Positions 1 through 8,159 of a stretch of DNA of 64,000 nt are shown in pieces. Position numbers and translations under genes: made by a program. Every line of letters starts with the position of its first letter. Within the stretch, counting starts at the first letter, position 1. Below the pieces are notes generated by a model. The model worked only from the letters and a program-made list of their open reading frames with translations, ran no database searches and was not told where the DNA came from. This stretch comes from Coprococcus comes ATCC 27758 (lineage in GTDB: Bacteria > Bacillota > Clostridia > Lachnospirales > Lachnospiraceae), in NCBI RefSeq assembly GCF_025149785.1, contig NZ_CP102277.1, forward strand, positions 1,674,001 to 1,738,000, written 5' to 3'.

Positions 1-34
1 ATTTTAAGCATTAATTATAGAATGAGGTGACCAA

Positions 35-1342
35 ATGGAAATAAAAGAAGTACAATCCATTCTTACAATTGGTGAAACTGTAGCGGTTGAATTTAAACGC
101 TGTGGAAATGGAATTGAAAATGATACCTATGAGACAGTTTGCTCATTTCTGAACAGATTTGGCGGAGACCTTTTCATGGGAATATTAGATGATGGGACTG
201 TAGTAGGAATACCAGAAAAAGCAGCTCCTGATATGGTAAAAAACTTTATTAAGGTTATTAGTAATCCTACATTGTTCTCACCAACGATATATTTGGTACC
301 GGAAATTATAAAATATGATGAAAGTCATACGATCATTCATGTTCATATTCTGCCTAGTGCAGAGGTTCACAGCTTCAAAAAAGTCATCTATGACCGTGTG
401 GATGATGCGGATATAAAAATAACATCTACCAGTGCAATTGCACAGATGTATATTCGTAAGCAGAATATTTTTACAGAAAAGAAAATCTATCCTTATGCAA
501 AAATGGAAGATTTGAGATTAGATCTGCTGCCAAAGATTCGTATTATGGCGCAGAATCATGCAGGTGGTCAGCATCCCTGGACAACTATGGATGATCAGGA
601 ACTTTTGAAAAGCGCAGGATTATATGGTCGAGATATCGTCACCGGAGAAGAAGGCTTCAATTTAGCAGCAATTATGCTGTTAGGAAAAGATGATGTAATT
701 TTAAATGTTGCACCAACGTATGTGACAGACGCTCTTGTACGAAAAGTCAATGTAGATCGTTACGATGATCGGGAAATTATTAAGACAAACCTAATTGAAA
801 GTTATAGCCAGCTCCTTGATTTTGGAAGAAAAAACTTGCCAGACAAGTTCTTTCTGGAACCAAATCCAAAAAATCCTCTTATAGCATCGTTTTTCAGGAA
901 TATCGGTTATGCTGACCAGCTTGGATCTGGTGTAAGAAAATTATTCAAATACAGCAAATATTATTCAGGGAAAGATCCTTTGTTTGTGGAAGACGATGTA
1001 TTCCGGATTATTGTTCCATTGGATGATGCATATTCGTTTGATTATGGAATAGAAGCTGGAAGCAGTAAAGTAATTGAAAGTAATAATGCCGATAAAATGC
1101 CGATAAATGCCGATAAAATGCCGATAAATGCCGGTAAAACGCTGGTAAATAGTTTGTCGGCACAGCAAAATTCAATTATTCAATTTGCGAAAGAGACAGG
1201 ATCGATTAAATCTCGGCAAGTAGAAGAATTACTTGGAGTAAAGCAACGTCGAGCAAGAAGAATTCTTGGAGAACTGGTCAATATGGGAATTTTGGAACGA
1301 CAAGGTGCATATAAAAGCACTGTATATGTTTTGAAAAATTAA
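35..1342 (+). CDS. AlbA_2 (Schlafen-like) ATP-binding regulator, shortened form
   Basis: A 435-residue protein. The N-terminal ~130 residues look like the AlbA_2/Schlafen-type domain (VEFKRCGNG, then FGGDLFMGILDDG). Residues ~275-300 carry the NPLIASFFRNIGYADQLGSG block typical of the C-terminal part of the family, and the last ~60 residues look like a winged helix (VEELLGVKQRRARRILGEL). Family members normally have about 60-80 residues containing a VANxxxHREY motif between the two blocks; here DKFFLEPNPKNP joins them directly, so I infer an in-frame internal deletion. The start at 35 is supported by AGGTGA upstream. Such proteins are usually treated as transcriptional regulators or nucleic-acid-binding ATPases; the actual role is unknown. 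Its upstream neighbour is outside the window. Confidence 0.75.
   Translation: MEIKEVQSILTIGETVAVEFKRCGNGIENDTYETVCSFLNRFGGDLFMGILDDGTVVGIPEKAAPDMVKNFIKVISNPTLFSPTIYLVPEIIKYDESHTIIHVHILPSAEVHSFKKVIYDRVDDADIKITSTSAIAQMYIRKQNIFTEKKIYPYAKMEDLRLDLLPKIRIMAQNHAGGQHPWTTMDDQELLKSAGLYGRDIVTGEEGFNLAAIMLLGKDDVILNVAPTYVTDALVRKVNVDRYDDREIIKTNLIESYSQLLDFGRKNLPDKFFLEPNPKNPLIASFFRNIGYADQLGSGVRKLFKYSKYYSGKDPLFVEDDVFRIIVPLDDAYSFDYGIEAGSSKVIESNNADKMPINADKMPINAGKTLVNSLSAQQNSIIQFAKETGSIKSRQVEELLGVKQRRARRILGELVNMGILERQGAYKSTVYVLKN
1084..1145 (+). repeat. 21-bp in-frame tandem repeat inside the AlbA_2 gene
   Basis: A unit of about 21 bp (core GATAAAATGCCGATAAATGC) occurs two full times plus a diverged third copy. 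It encodes NADKMPI-NADKMPI-NAGKTLV in the linker before the C-terminal winged helix. The length is a multiple of three, so gain or loss of copies would keep the frame and only alter linker length. Confidence 0.8.
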
Positions 1343-1413
1343 AAAAGGCACCTGCTTATCATTACTATAAAAGTAAAATCATCAAACACTAACCTAAAGG
1401 AGCACACCAACCC

Positions 1414-2424
1414 ATGCCATTACAAATCGTCAGAAATGATATCACCAAAATGTCCGTAGACGCCATCGTCAATGCCGCAAATTCCTCCCTGCTCGGTGGC
1501 GGTGGAGTGGATGGCTGCATTCACCGTGCAGCAGGGCCAAAGCTTTTAGCAGAATGCCGCACATTAGGCGGCTGTCAGACCGGAGATGCAAAGATTACAA
1601 ACGCCTATGATCTGCCTTGCAATTATGTCATTCACGCAGTAGGTCCTATTTGGAGAGGCGGACAGTTTCATGAGCGGGAGCTGCTTACTTCCTGCTATGA
1701 AAATTCCTTAGCACTTGCAAAAGAAAAACATTGTGAAACCATAGCATTTCCACTGATTTCTTCCGGAATTTACGGCTATCCGAAAGCTCAGGCGCTGAAG
1801 GTTGCAATCGACGCGATCAGCGCATTTCTTATGGAAAATGATATGACGGTATACATCGTCATTTTTGATAAAGCAGCTTATCGGATCAGCAGCAAACTGT
1901 TTTCTGATATTGCATCTTATATCGATGATCATTATGTAGAAACACACATTAACAAAACATCCGAAGCAATGAGGCGCCAGAAGCAGTTCCGGGAAATGGA
2001 TCTCTGTGAAAGCATATCTTTACCAGAGCCATCAAATGTACCGTTAAGTAAGGCTGCAACTTTGGAAGATGCCTTGCAGCAAATGGATGAAAGCTTTTCT
2101 GAAATGCTGCTTCGGAAGATTGATGAAAGTGGAATGACCGATTCTCAGTGTTATAAGAAAGCCAATATTGACCGGAAATTATTTTCCAAGATTAAAAATG
2201 ACAAGTACTACAAACCATCCAAACCGACCGTTCTTGCATTTGCGCTGGCACTTGAGCTTCCGCTTCCGGAAATTCAGGATATGCTGATGAAAGCAGGATT
2301 TGCCCTGTCTCATTCCAGCAAATTTGACGTAATCGTTGAATATTTTATCTTGAAGCAAAATTATAGTATTTACGAAATCAATGAAGCACTCTTTGCCTTT
2401 GATCAAAGTCTGATTGGAGGCTAA
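1414..2424 (+). CDS. Macro-domain ADP-ribose protein with C-terminal HTH domain
   Basis: A 336-residue protein. Residues 1-~170 are a macro domain: [12 protein letters not shown], the [15 protein letters not shown] loop and the SSGIYGYP segment are the ADP-ribose binding signatures of the MacroD/YmdB class, which remove ADP-ribose or deacetylate O-acetyl-ADP-ribose. Residues ~210-336 form an appended domain ([20 protein letters not shown], then [17 protein letters not shown]) that resembles an XRE-type helix-turn-helix. AAAGGAG lies upstream of the ATG. The vWA gene starts 170 bp downstream on the same strand, and macro plus vWA neighbours recur in stress and Ter-like gene sets. I infer a regulatory or stress role in ADP-ribose signalling; the substrate is unknown. 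Confidence 0.85.
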   Translation: MPLQIVRNDITKMSVDAIVNAANSSLLGGGGVDGCIHRAAGPKLLAECRTLGGCQTGDAKITNAYDLPCNYVIHAVGPIWRGGQFHERELLTSCYENSLALAKEKHCETIAFPLISSGIYGYPKAQALKVAIDAISAFLMENDMTVYIVIFDKAAYRISSKLFSDIASYIDDHYVETHINKTSEAMRRQKQFREMDLCESISLPEPSNVPLSKAATLEDALQQMDESFSEMLLRKIDESGMTDSQCYKKANIDRKLFSKIKNDKYYKPSKPTVLAFALALELPLPEIQDMLMKAGFALSHSSKFDVIVEYFILKQNYSIYEINEALFAFDQSLIGG

Positions 2425-2594
2425 GAAGAAAATAGTTTGGCAATTTGGCACATAGCGTTGTTCACCTGATATGATTCTGTAGAAATTTTCTGATCCATAA
2501 AAAAGTGTCGCTTTTCATGCGACCATTTCCCCAGAAAATGGCAGTATCCTATAGTTACAAACAAAATAAGCCATTACTTAGGAGGAAATTTAGT

Positions 2595-3257
2595 ATGAGA
2601 AAAAATCTGACAGAAGTTGTATTTATTTTAGATCGCAGCGGATCCATGAGCGGACTGGAAAAGGACACCATAGGCGGCTTCAATTCTATGATTGAAAAGC
2701 AGAAAAGAGAGGCAGGGCAGGCGCTGATTTCTACCGTGCTTTTTAACAATAACAGTAAAGTCCTTTATGACAGAGTAGAGGTGCAGAAGATTCCCTCTAT
2801 GACAGAAGACGATTATTCTGTGTACGGCTGTACGGCTCTCCTGGATGCGATCGGCGGTGCTATCCATCACATTGGAAATGTCCACAAATATGCGCGCGCG
2901 GAAGATGTACCAGAGCATACCGTTTTTATCATCATGACAGATGGTATGGAAAATGCAAGCCACATTTATCGCATTGATAAAGTAAAGCAGATGATCGAAC
3001 GACAAAAAGAAAAATATGGATGGGAATTTCTCTTTCTTGGCGCAAATATTGATGCGATTGAAACAGCCAGTCATTTTGGAATTGACGCAGATAAAGCTGC
3101 CAATTATCAATGTGACTGCGAAGGAACTGCATTGAATTATGAAGTATTAAATGATGCCATATCTGCTGTTCGGTGCAATGCAGCGCTTGATTCTAGTTGG
3201 AAAAAGCGGATTGATAAAGATTACAAAAAACGCGGGCAACATAGCCGCGTAGATTGA
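2595..3257 (+). CDS. vWA-domain protein (TerY-like)
   Basis: A 220-residue cytoplasmic protein consisting essentially of one von Willebrand A domain. The MIDAS metal site is complete: DRSGSM near residue 14, a Thr in YGCTALLDAIG and the Asp of IMTDGMEN. There is no signal peptide or membrane segment. An in-frame reading could begin 90 bases earlier, but AGGAGG at 2580-2585 fixes the start at 2595. Proteins like this sit in TerY-type clusters with macro domain, phosphatase or kinase genes; here the macro-HTH gene is directly upstream. The function is inferred to be assembly or regulation within that pair and is not known. Confidence 0.85.
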   Translation: MRKNLTEVVFILDRSGSMSGLEKDTIGGFNSMIEKQKREAGQALISTVLFNNNSKVLYDRVEVQKIPSMTEDDYSVYGCTALLDAIGGAIHHIGNVHKYARAEDVPEHTVFIIMTDGMENASHIYRIDKVKQMIERQKEKYGWEFLFLGANIDAIETASHFGIDADKAANYQCDCEGTALNYEVLNDAISAVRCNAALDSSWKKRIDKDYKKRGQHSRVD

Positions 3258-3266
3258 TGAAACACA

Positions 3267-3312
3267 CAAAGAGCAGGGGATGAACTTTCCAAAGTTCTTT
3301 CCCTGCTCTTTC
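3267..3312. terminator. Bidirectional terminator between vWA gene and histidine kinase
   Basis: AAAGAGCAGGG pairs with CCCTGCTCTTT around a shorter inner hairpin (AACTTTCCAAAGTT). A-rich and T-rich flanks on both sides would serve the converging genes at 2595-3257 and 3322-5208. Confidence 0.8.
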
Positions 3313-3321
3313 CACATTCAT

Positions 3322-5208
3322 TTATTCCATCACTTCTCCGATCACCTTCATCATTTCATCCACCCGGAACGGTTTCATAATAAACCCATCCATCCCAGCA
3401 TCCAGCGCATGTTTCCGGTCTTCCTCAAATGCATTTGCAGTCATGGCAATGATTGGAATCTGTGCCTTCTTCACATCTGCAAGCTGACGGATTTTCTGTG
3501 TCGCTTCGTACCCATTCATCCGTGGCATCTGTACATCCATCAGGATAAACTGATATGTGCCTGCTTCCTTATTTTGAATTTCTTCCACACAGGCGCATCC
3601 ATCCGGAACCCAGTTCACAAGAATTCCTTTATTTTTCAAAACTTCCATGGCAATTTCTGCATTTAATTCATTATCTTCCACCAAAAGTACATGCATTCCG
3701 TCAAGACCTATTTTGTATTCCTTTGCTTTATCTGATTGATGAAGCTGATTTTCCGTTGCAATCCGAAGGGGAAGTGAAATCTGTATTTTGGTTCCCTGAC
3801 CGGAATTACTTTGGATTATCACATCACCATGCATCAGATCTACCAGTTTCTTCACAATCGCAAGTCCAAGCCCTGTTCCTTCAGTCTTGCTCTCGGTAGA
3901 AGTTCGCTCTCTTTCAAATGCCTCAAACGCATGTTTCTGAAATTCTTCAGTCATACCGATTCCGGTATCCTTTATCGTGAATTTGTATTCGGCAAATCCA
4001 GGTGCGATCATTCTCTGGACGCAGCTAAATGTGATCGTTCCTCCCGCTTGGGTAAATTTAACTGCATTATTCAGTACATTTACCAGTACCTGCTGCAGTT
4101 TTGTCGCATCACACCATACCAGTGGATTCTCTATTTGATCCTCAACTTTGAAATCAATCATTCCCTTTTGGATGCTGTATTCGAGCATCATTTTCAGATT
4201 TTCTTCCATTTGCTTCAGGTCAGTTACCATCTCCACAATTTCTGCCTTTCCACTTTCGATTTTAGACAGATCCAACACATCATTGATGATCTTCAGAAGA
4301 ATCTCACCAGATGCCTGAATTTTGGAAATTGCATTTTTTACAATTTCTTCATCATCCGGATGTTCTGCAATGATATCAGAAAATCCAATGATCGCATTCA
4401 TCGGGGTACGGATATCATGGGACATATTTGCAAGGAAAGCATTCTTTACCTCACCGGCTACTTTCGCTTTCCGTGTCGATTCTTTTTCCAGTTCCAATGC
4501 TTTGGACAGTCTTTTCCGGTGTTCAAACTCCATCTGATCTTGCTGGTGCTCCACCATGAACAGGTAGGAGAGCAGTGCTCCGATTACCAGGCAGTACGGT
4601 TGGAACGGATACGCCCCATAAAGTGGAATGATATAGGTATTTGCCAGAATTCCGATCAGTGGGACTGCTGAAAACAGTGCCGATTTTATGAGATATCTGA
4701 CACCCTTTGTATTGTTCATGAATAAAATGAAGAATGTCTGTGCAAATGTATAAACGTAATAAAACAGATTGAGTACGGCAAACACTCCGAAAAATGTACC
4801 GCGTATATAGGTCCGGTTCCGTGAAAATCTCCAGACAATTCCCGTCGGAACTGAGAGAAGCACCATCAGAACCAGGAGAATGAACGGAATCATTTCCGCA
4901 AATCTTTGCTTCTTTGAACGGTTAATCCCCATATAACTCTGCATAAACAAATGCCACACATATGGCATGATTACATAAACCAGATAAAAGAAAAACACAA
5001 CCAGCTTAAACTGCAAAAGGTTTCCTGACTTACCTAAGAGTTCTTTCATAAACAATGCATCCATTAACACATAAAGCTCTACCATGCCAATAAAGATCAT
5101 CGTATATTTTTTACTCTGGCTCCATGTAATATAATACCGGATCCTTAAAAAGATGATCGTCAGTATTATCATCATAAATATTGCGTTGCTCAAATAAATA
5201 CTACTCAT
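3322..5208 (-). CDS. Membrane hybrid sensor histidine kinase with receiver domain
   Basis: A 628-residue kinase. The first ~215 residues contain about six to seven hydrophobic segments with short loops, so the sensor is likely membrane-embedded. A short coiled linker leads to HisKA (SHDIRTPMNAIIG, phospho-acceptor His), then the HATPase domain with the N box (NVLNNAVKFT), DTGIGM and GTGLGLAIVKKLV. The C-terminal ~115 residues are a receiver (LLVEDNELNAEI, phospho-acceptor Asp in MDVQMPRMNG, Lys in FIMKPF). No separate response regulator or HPt gene is adjacent, so its downstream partner is unknown. It faces the vWA gene tail to tail and is divergent from the NifX-FKBP gene. Confidence 0.9.
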   Translation of the reverse strand: MSSIYLSNAIFMMIILTIIFLRIRYYITWSQSKKYTMIFIGMVELYVLMDALFMKELLGKSGNLLQFKLVVFFFYLVYVIMPYVWHLFMQSYMGINRSKKQRFAEMIPFILLVLMVLLSVPTGIVWRFSRNRTYIRGTFFGVFAVLNLFYYVYTFAQTFFILFMNNTKGVRYLIKSALFSAVPLIGILANTYIIPLYGAYPFQPYCLVIGALLSYLFMVEHQQDQMEFEHRKRLSKALELEKESTRKAKVAGEVKNAFLANMSHDIRTPMNAIIGFSDIIAEHPDDEEIVKNAISKIQASGEILLKIINDVLDLSKIESGKAEIVEMVTDLKQMEENLKMMLEYSIQKGMIDFKVEDQIENPLVWCDATKLQQVLVNVLNNAVKFTQAGGTITFSCVQRMIAPGFAEYKFTIKDTGIGMTEEFQKHAFEAFERERTSTESKTEGTGLGLAIVKKLVDLMHGDVIIQSNSGQGTKIQISLPLRIATENQLHQSDKAKEYKIGLDGMHVLLVEDNELNAEIAMEVLKNKGILVNWVPDGCACVEEIQNKEAGTYQFILMDVQMPRMNGYEATQKIRQLADVKKAQIPIIAMTANAFEEDRKHALDAGMDGFIMKPFRVDEMMKVIGEVME

Positions 5209-5333
5209 TTTCCAGTCCCTTTTTTCTTTCGTTTTGTCTCATTATTTCTTTCATTATTGTATACTTTTTCTATGCGTTTCGCAATCCATATGTTATACTA
5301 TTGAGTAAAGGTATCTCAAGGAGGATTTTACAA

Positions 5334-6227
5334 ATGAAAATAGCAGTAACATACGAAGGCGGATCTATTTTCCAGCACTTCGGAAAGACAGAAACTTTTA
5401 AAATGTATGAGGTAGAAGACGGAAAGATCACTTCCATGCAGATTGTTCATGCTGGTGGCGCCGGACACAGTGCGCTTGCAGGATTCCTTTCTGAGCAGAG
5501 TGCAAATGTTCTGATCTGTGGCGGTATCGGAGAAGGTGCACAAGAAGCGCTGAAAGAAGCCGGTATCAAAGTTATATCCGGTGCAGCAGGAGAAGTAGAT
5601 GCGGCAGTGAATGCCTATCTTGCAGGAGAACTGGAATCTGCAGGTACAAATTGTGACCATCACCACGAAGAAGGTCATTCCTGCTGTGGACAGCATGAAG
5701 AAACAGCAACAGAAGAAGCTTCTGCTGAAGAAGAACATTCCTGTGGCGGACACTGCAGTGGATGCAGCGGATGTGGTGGCGCACATGTGCCGGATTTTGA
5801 AGGTCCGAATGTCGGAAAGACCTGCCGTACCCATTACAGAGGTACCTTTGATGATGGTACCCAGTTTGATTCTTCCTATGACCGCGGAGAGCCATTGGAA
5901 TTTGTATGCGGAGCCGGACAGATGATCCATGGTTACGATAAAGCCGTTGCAACAATGGAAGTAGGACAGACCATCAACATCCATCTGATGCCGGAAGAAG
6001 CTTACGGCATGCCGGATCCACGCGCCATTTTCACGCTGGAAATCGCACAGCTTCCTGGATCAGAAGATCTGGAAGTCGGTGCACGTGCATATCTGACCAA
6101 CCAGTATGGACAGCCATTCCCGGTAACCGTAACCGAAAAGACAGAAACCAACATCACATTTGATGCCAACCATGAGATGGCTGGAAAAGAACTGAACTTC
6201 CAGATCGAACTGGTAGAAGTAAAATAG
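5334..6227 (+). CDS. NifX-like domain fused to SlyD/FKBP peptidyl-prolyl isomerase
   Basis: A 297-residue fusion. Residues 1-~105 (MKIAVTYEGGSIFQHFGKTE, ICGGIGEGAQEAL, and the VISGAAGEVDAAVNAYLAGEL end) match the NifX/NafY-type dinitrogenase cofactor-binding fold. Residues ~107-155 form a His/Cys-rich linker (DHHHEEGHSCC, then CGGHCSGCSGCGG) able to bind metal. Residues ~155-297 are a SlyD-type FKBP domain (YRGTFDDGTQFDSSYDRGEP, GQMIHGYDKA, EEAYGMPDP). The longer upstream reading is rejected because AAGGAGG stands just before 5334. I infer a cytoplasmic metal-handling folding factor, by analogy with SlyD, whose His/Cys tail binds nickel. No nitrogenase genes are visible nearby. Confidence 0.88.
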   Translation: MKIAVTYEGGSIFQHFGKTETFKMYEVEDGKITSMQIVHAGGAGHSALAGFLSEQSANVLICGGIGEGAQEALKEAGIKVISGAAGEVDAAVNAYLAGELESAGTNCDHHHEEGHSCCGQHEETATEEASAEEEHSCGGHCSGCSGCGGAHVPDFEGPNVGKTCRTHYRGTFDDGTQFDSSYDRGEPLEFVCGAGQMIHGYDKAVATMEVGQTINIHLMPEEAYGMPDPRAIFTLEIAQLPGSEDLEVGARAYLTNQYGQPFPVTVTEKTETNITFDANHEMAGKELNFQIELVEVK

Positions 6228-6242
6228 TAAATATGAAAAGTG

Positions 6243-6286
6243 ATTTAAGCGCCCCTTTTATTTCGTCATAAAGGAGGCGCTTAAAT
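6243..6286. terminator. Hairpin terminator after the NifX-FKBP gene
   Basis: ATTTAAGCGCC pairs perfectly with GGCGCTTAAAT, with an inner CTTTTAT/ATAAAG extension. It starts 15 bases after the stop at 6227. The T tract is weak, so the termination role is inferred from position and stem strength. Confidence 0.65.
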
Positions 6287-6342
6287 ACTAAGATTATATT
6301 TTTGAAAATCGATAATTTAGACAACGGAAGGGAGATTTGCCT

Positions 6343-7875
6343 GTGCTAGATTCAGAATTAAAAACATATCCATGGAATCCAACCGTAAAAAAGAAAGCCC
6401 GCCGCGTGTTCATGCTGAGATGGTTGTTCGTTATCCTGGCTGCCGCTGCAATCTTTTTTCTGACCTATCAGAAACTCACTACCAATGTCTGGGGACTTAC
6501 GGCTTTCCTTTGCCAGCTTCTTGCCGTTATCGAACTTGCTTTCGGGCTCCAGTTTGTAGAAGCCGGATGGAGCAGAAAGATATCGAGTAGAATGCCACTG
6601 GACGAACACTATGAGTACGCGCTTTATATGTATCATATACAATCTGTCCGCGATCTTGCTACGAATAACCGCATGCTGCTCCTGATTGCAAGCCTTGAAA
6701 TCCAGCTTGGAAAATACGATCATGCTACACAGACAATTACACAGATTTCTGTTGGAAAATGCACACCAGTCCAGTTAAAACAGTTGTATTTTATGCAGAT
6801 CTTACTGGCAGCAGAAGTAGGAGATACTGATACAAAAAATCAGTTTTTAACCCGTTATACAGGAATTCCTGACACAAACGGTGAATATCCATCTGAACCA
6901 GAACTTACCACCTGGATTGAAGCAGAAGAAATGGACAGACTTATTTCTGCATTAAAAAAATTTACTCCGACAAGAAAAGAGCATATCCTGCGTACCTGTC
7001 TGATTACAATCGTTCTGGCATACAGTACCTTTTTCTACGGTGCATGGTATGGTATCAATAAAAGCGCAGGATATGCAATCCGCTATTATTTTGCTGAAAT
7101 ATCCGTCATCTGCGTTTCCGTCACCTTGTCCTGCCTGCTGATCTGGGGCATGATCTGTCTGTATAAAAAGCAAAAAAGTCTCCTTAATAGGAAAGCAGCC
7201 AGACGAATAATTGCCGTTTCTTATGCCGCACTGACTCTTTTCTTACTTTCTCTGATTGGTTACAGCTTTTTAATTGTGAGCTTTGGCGTAGAAGGAACGG
7301 AAACCGTAACCGGTCAAGATCAGCATTATATTTATCTTTCCGTACAGCCTGATTACGGCATCGCTACACAGTACCGAACTGATAACCTGATTTATATGCA
7401 AAAAACGGGTTTGTTTTTGCCGAATACAGATACTTTAACAGAATCCTCTGTACCGGATTCTGACCCGAATGATTCGGAAACACAAGATAGTAGTACCACT
7501 GATTCTACCGAAAATTCTCCGGCACAGGAATCCCAGAAAGCTTCACCGCTTCAGGACGAAATGCGTGCTGTGTATCAATATATCCAGCAACAGAATCCCC
7601 TTCCGGATATGAGTTTCACTTACACGGCAAATGCAAAGGGAGAAAATTACGCGATCCTCTCTGAGACAACAGAAGAGAAGGATGGCACAACAGTAAATGT
7701 CAATTACTGTCTGTATGATAACGGTTCTAAGACAGATGAAAATAATAATACTTTCGAAGAATTGGTTCTGGAAAAGGTATATCCGGATGGTGGATATGAG
7801 ACAGAACTGGTTGATTTCTATCTGGTAAATCCGGAGACTTTGGAAGTTATAGATGAGCAGAAATCAAGCTGGTAA
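6343..7875 (+). CDS. Unrecognised multi-pass membrane protein with acidic Ser/Thr-rich segment
   Basis: About 510 residues, not assignable to a family by eye. Hydrophobic segments lie near residues 18-60 (two), ~205-235, ~245-270 and ~285-315. The region between the first and second clusters (~70-200) is soluble, with helical repeat-like character (SVRDLATNNRMLLLIASLEI, then TQTITQISVGKCTPVQLKQL), possibly TPR-like. Residues ~360-395 are a low-complexity linker rich in S, T, D, N and P, followed by a ~120-residue polar domain likely outside the membrane. GGAAGGGAG sits 8 bases before GTG 6343; a TTG at 6337 is too close to that site. Alone between two plus-strand genes. Confidence 0.7.
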   Translation: MLDSELKTYPWNPTVKKKARRVFMLRWLFVILAAAAIFFLTYQKLTTNVWGLTAFLCQLLAVIELAFGLQFVEAGWSRKISSRMPLDEHYEYALYMYHIQSVRDLATNNRMLLLIASLEIQLGKYDHATQTITQISVGKCTPVQLKQLYFMQILLAAEVGDTDTKNQFLTRYTGIPDTNGEYPSEPELTTWIEAEEMDRLISALKKFTPTRKEHILRTCLITIVLAYSTFFYGAWYGINKSAGYAIRYYFAEISVICVSVTLSCLLIWGMICLYKKQKSLLNRKAARRIIAVSYAALTLFLLSLIGYSFLIVSFGVEGTETVTGQDQHYIYLSVQPDYGIATQYRTDNLIYMQKTGLFLPNTDTLTESSVPDSDPNDSETQDSSTTDSTENSPAQESQKASPLQDEMRAVYQYIQQQNPLPDMSFTYTANAKGENYAILSETTEEKDGTTVNVNYCLYDNGSKTDENNNTFEELVLEKVYPDGGYETELVDFYLVNPETLEVIDEQKSSW

Positions 7876-7890
7876 TTCTATTTATCCTAT

Positions 7891-8058
7891 TTAAAAAATA
7901 CTTACCAAATGATAAAGATTACCGGTCTGCTCATAAAGCGTCTTTCCGGCATCTGTAAGTGTAATTTTCTTTGTACCTCGCAAAAAGAGTGATACCTGTA
8001 ATTCTTCCTCCAGCATCTTCATCTCCTGATTATTTAAAAATGAAAATATATTATCCAT
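7891..8058 (-). pseudogene. LysR-type regulator fragment (HTH only)
   Basis: A 55-residue minus-strand reading frame contains LEEELQVSLFLRGTKKITLT followed by DAGKTLYEQTGNL, the second half of the LysR helix-turn-helix and start of the linker helix. The first HTH helices and the whole effector domain are missing; a normal LysR protein is ~300 residues. It occupies most of the otherwise empty 7,876-8,159 gap, next to the MATE gene. I read it as the decayed remnant of a divergent regulator of that exporter, which is inference from position. Confidence 0.6.
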
Positions 8059-8159
8059 ATGATTTTTATTGAATTATCATATAAAAACAATAATTTACAT
8101 ATATATTACATCATGTTAGAATTAAAAAGCATGAAAAATAAAAAGGAATGAATTTACAA

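Noticed and set aside
3811-4671. Long plus-strand frame opposite the histidine kinase
   Set aside because: Antisense shadow of a clearly coding gene; no ribosome site and composition typical of a reverse-complement artefact.
5181-5333. N-terminal extension of the NifX-FKBP protein with a hydrophobic stretch resembling a signal peptide
   Set aside because: Lies upstream of a strong AAGGAGG and overlaps the histidine kinase start; the ATG at 5334 begins the conserved domain.
8148-8159. ATG 8148 as the MATE start
   Set aside because: The AAAAGGA ribosome site touches this codon; the in-frame ATG at 8160 has usable spacing.
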